From: Auanema rhodensis
Taxonomy: Eukaryota > Nematoda > Chromadorea > Rhabditida > Rhabditidae
Assembly (NCBI GenBank): GCA_964057225.1
Contig: OZ059898.1
Span: 8,370,001-8,434,000, forward strand
Length of the DNA stretch: 64,000 nt
Reading direction: 5' to 3'
Below are positions 62,411-64,000 of this stretch, piece after piece. A model generated the notes under the pieces. That model had not been told where the DNA came from. It was given only the letters and a program-made list of their open reading frames with translations, and made no database searches. Positions within the stretch are counted from its first letter, which is position 1; each line of letters opens with the position of its first letter. Position numbers and translations under genes: made by a program.

Positions 62411-62690
62411 GTTCACGTGAAGCCGGTTGAAATGTACAACTTGAACTGAGCTTCTTAAAACACATGAGAAGTTCATGCAAGCTCTATGATATTCACATAA
62501 AGCTATAAGACAGTTCACGCAAAATTCCTAGAAAGTTCACGTAAATCTTTCAAAAAGTTCACGTAAAGGTTTTGGACAAGTTCACGCGACAAAAATAAAA
62601 AAGATCATGCACACTGCATGGAAAGCTCGTGTAAAAGCCTTTATTCGAAGATTCCCATACAGTAGAATGTTCACGTGTTGGGCATAGGAA
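62411..62690 (+). repeat. Degenerate tandem repeat, period about 22 bases
   Basis: The word GTTCACGTAAA and close variants recur at 62411, 62471, 62491, 62513, 62535, 62557, 62580, 62603, 62625 and 62669. Steps are 20-23 bases in the best part, and weaker units lie at about 62434, 62451 and 62651. The rest of each unit is A-rich (for example AAGCT then AAGA). About ten to twelve units. Several units contain CACGTG or TTCACG words. Confidence 0.8.
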
Positions 62691-64000
62691 GTTTCCGTTC
62701 AACATCTTATGAAACTCAATACTATTTTCAAATTATTGTTCAATTGAAAAAAGAAAAAAACTGTAATTGTTAAAAACATATAATAAAAATAATTTTTACT
62801 TTCTGAAGTTTTTGTTATAACATCATCGAAACAAAAATCGTTTTTTCTCTTATTACATATTATCTAGTTTATGGAATAAAACTAGTAAGTATTAACTTTT
62901 TGTCTTTCCTATAATCATTGAGGGAGTAATTCACTAAGCGGATGATGCCAGTTATACAACAAGATGTAACGGTTATCATCCTCCCTCACTTCCATACACC
63001 CCCAATTTTGAATTTCATTGTGAAAATTATTAATATTGAGCAAAATATAAAAAATATTGATTTATTCATTAATTTTTTTGGTATTTTTAAATTTTTACAA
63101 TACAAAAATTTAATAATGCATAAAAAAACTTTATTCAGAAGCCTTGCAACAAAAATTAAGAATTCAATCATTATGGTCATAAAACATTTTTTAAAAACTT
63201 TATTCATTTTAAAATATTTTAAATTTATTGTTTCCACCTCAACAGTCAACAGAAAGTAATTCAAAATCAGTTTTTTAAAATGTATTTTCTGTTCTATTTA
63301 TAAACATATAATACAATATAATATAATAAAAAATTATAAAACATTTTTTTTATATTTTAAATGTTAGATATAGATTTGTTGCATATTCTAATCATTAGTA
63401 AGTAATGTCCTAATCTACTTAAAATTGTTAAAAAATATGATAAGAACGTATAGAACAATGAGACTAAGAAAATATTTTTCTTAAATATGAGGTATTACAA
63501 TGGAAACATTTCATTTTCTTTTGAATTTAATAGAATAAACAGATTTACAGATTTATATTTATTACAACCGTTATACTATATAATCCAAATACAGATGAAT
63601 AAACGAAATGATGAAAATTTGAATTAAAATATTTTATTTATTTCATATACTAATTAGAAGTGTAAAATAATTTATTTTGAAAGAAAACTTTCTCGTCTAA
63701 AACCCGTACAAGCTGACAAAGATGAAAAGGCTGTACATTGATATAGAAAAGTAATACATAAGAAGTGAACAACATCTTTAAAATACAGAGAAGTGAGAAT
63801 ATAATGATTTAGAAAAAGAGAAAAATAACAAATTAGAAACATATGTATAACTATAACTACCTATACAATCTATCCATATAATTTATAATTACAATCTAAC
63901 TTAAAATGCTAAACTAGATTTAATGTTTCAATTCCATACAACAACATTTGATGCATCCAATGCTACCATAATTATGAAACAAACATAAATTGCTATCAAA
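62691..64000. other. Terminal gene-free stretch
   Basis: Very AT-rich. Overlapping open frames on both strands at 62942-63264 are low-complexity (Phe/Ile/Lys) and judged spurious. Confidence 0.6.

Noticed and set aside
62942..63264. Frames of 105 and 92 codons on opposite strands
   Set aside because: Pure AT-rich low-complexity composition; mutually antisense, with no splice or start context.

Overview
This is a eukaryotic window, almost certainly from a nematode. It is AT-rich and the genes are built of many short exons with introns mostly of about 40-50 bases. At several genes a 3' splice acceptor lies only 2-10 bases before the ATG, as expected for spliced-leader trans-splicing. It contains a nematode-type serpentine chemoreceptor. 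The trio ogt-1 / nuo-4 / rnp-7 matches, as I recall it, one locus of Caenorhabditis elegans chromosome III (cosmid K04G7). No bacterial or CRISPR features are present.

Layout. Bases 1-23,300 are a gene desert with a strong purine excess on the + strand. It holds one clear tRNA-Lys(CTT), microsatellites, poly-G runs and a few doubtful open frames. Bases 23,323-26,897 (-) carry two tandem, diverged CLK/LAMMER-like protein kinases whose DFG motif reads DFN. Bases 27,378-28,336 hold a possible 62-residue gene (+) and a secreted group III phospholipase A2-like protein (-) that has lost catalytic positions. Bases 31,355-41,346 (-) hold ogt-1 (O-GlcNAc transferase), nuo-4 (complex I NDUFA10) and rnp-7 (U1-70K); rnp-7 and nuo-4 have the spacing of a nematode operon. 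Bases 41,741-44,393 (+) encode a 14-exon gene containing a retroelement-integrase H2C2 zinc finger without a DDE core, head-to-head with rnp-7. Bases 45,616-48,804 (+) encode a long-chain acyl-CoA synthetase (ACSL3/4 type). Bases 49,310-52,736 (-) encode an MFSD8-like MFS transporter converging on it. Bases 54,961-56,547 (+) encode an unrecognised secreted protein. Bases 60,062-62,001 (+) encode a 7TM chemoreceptor, flanked upstream by a (CT)40 tract and downstream by a degenerate 22-base minisatellite.

How the genes relate. The central block is housekeeping: splicing (rnp-7), respiration (nuo-4), nutrient-sensitive glycosylation (ogt-1) and fatty acid activation. The flanks hold faster-evolving families: kinases, PLA2-like, secreted protein and chemoreceptor. 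For the two 14-exon genes and the receptor every exon phase was checked and closes in frame. The other models were read by translation and splice consensus only.
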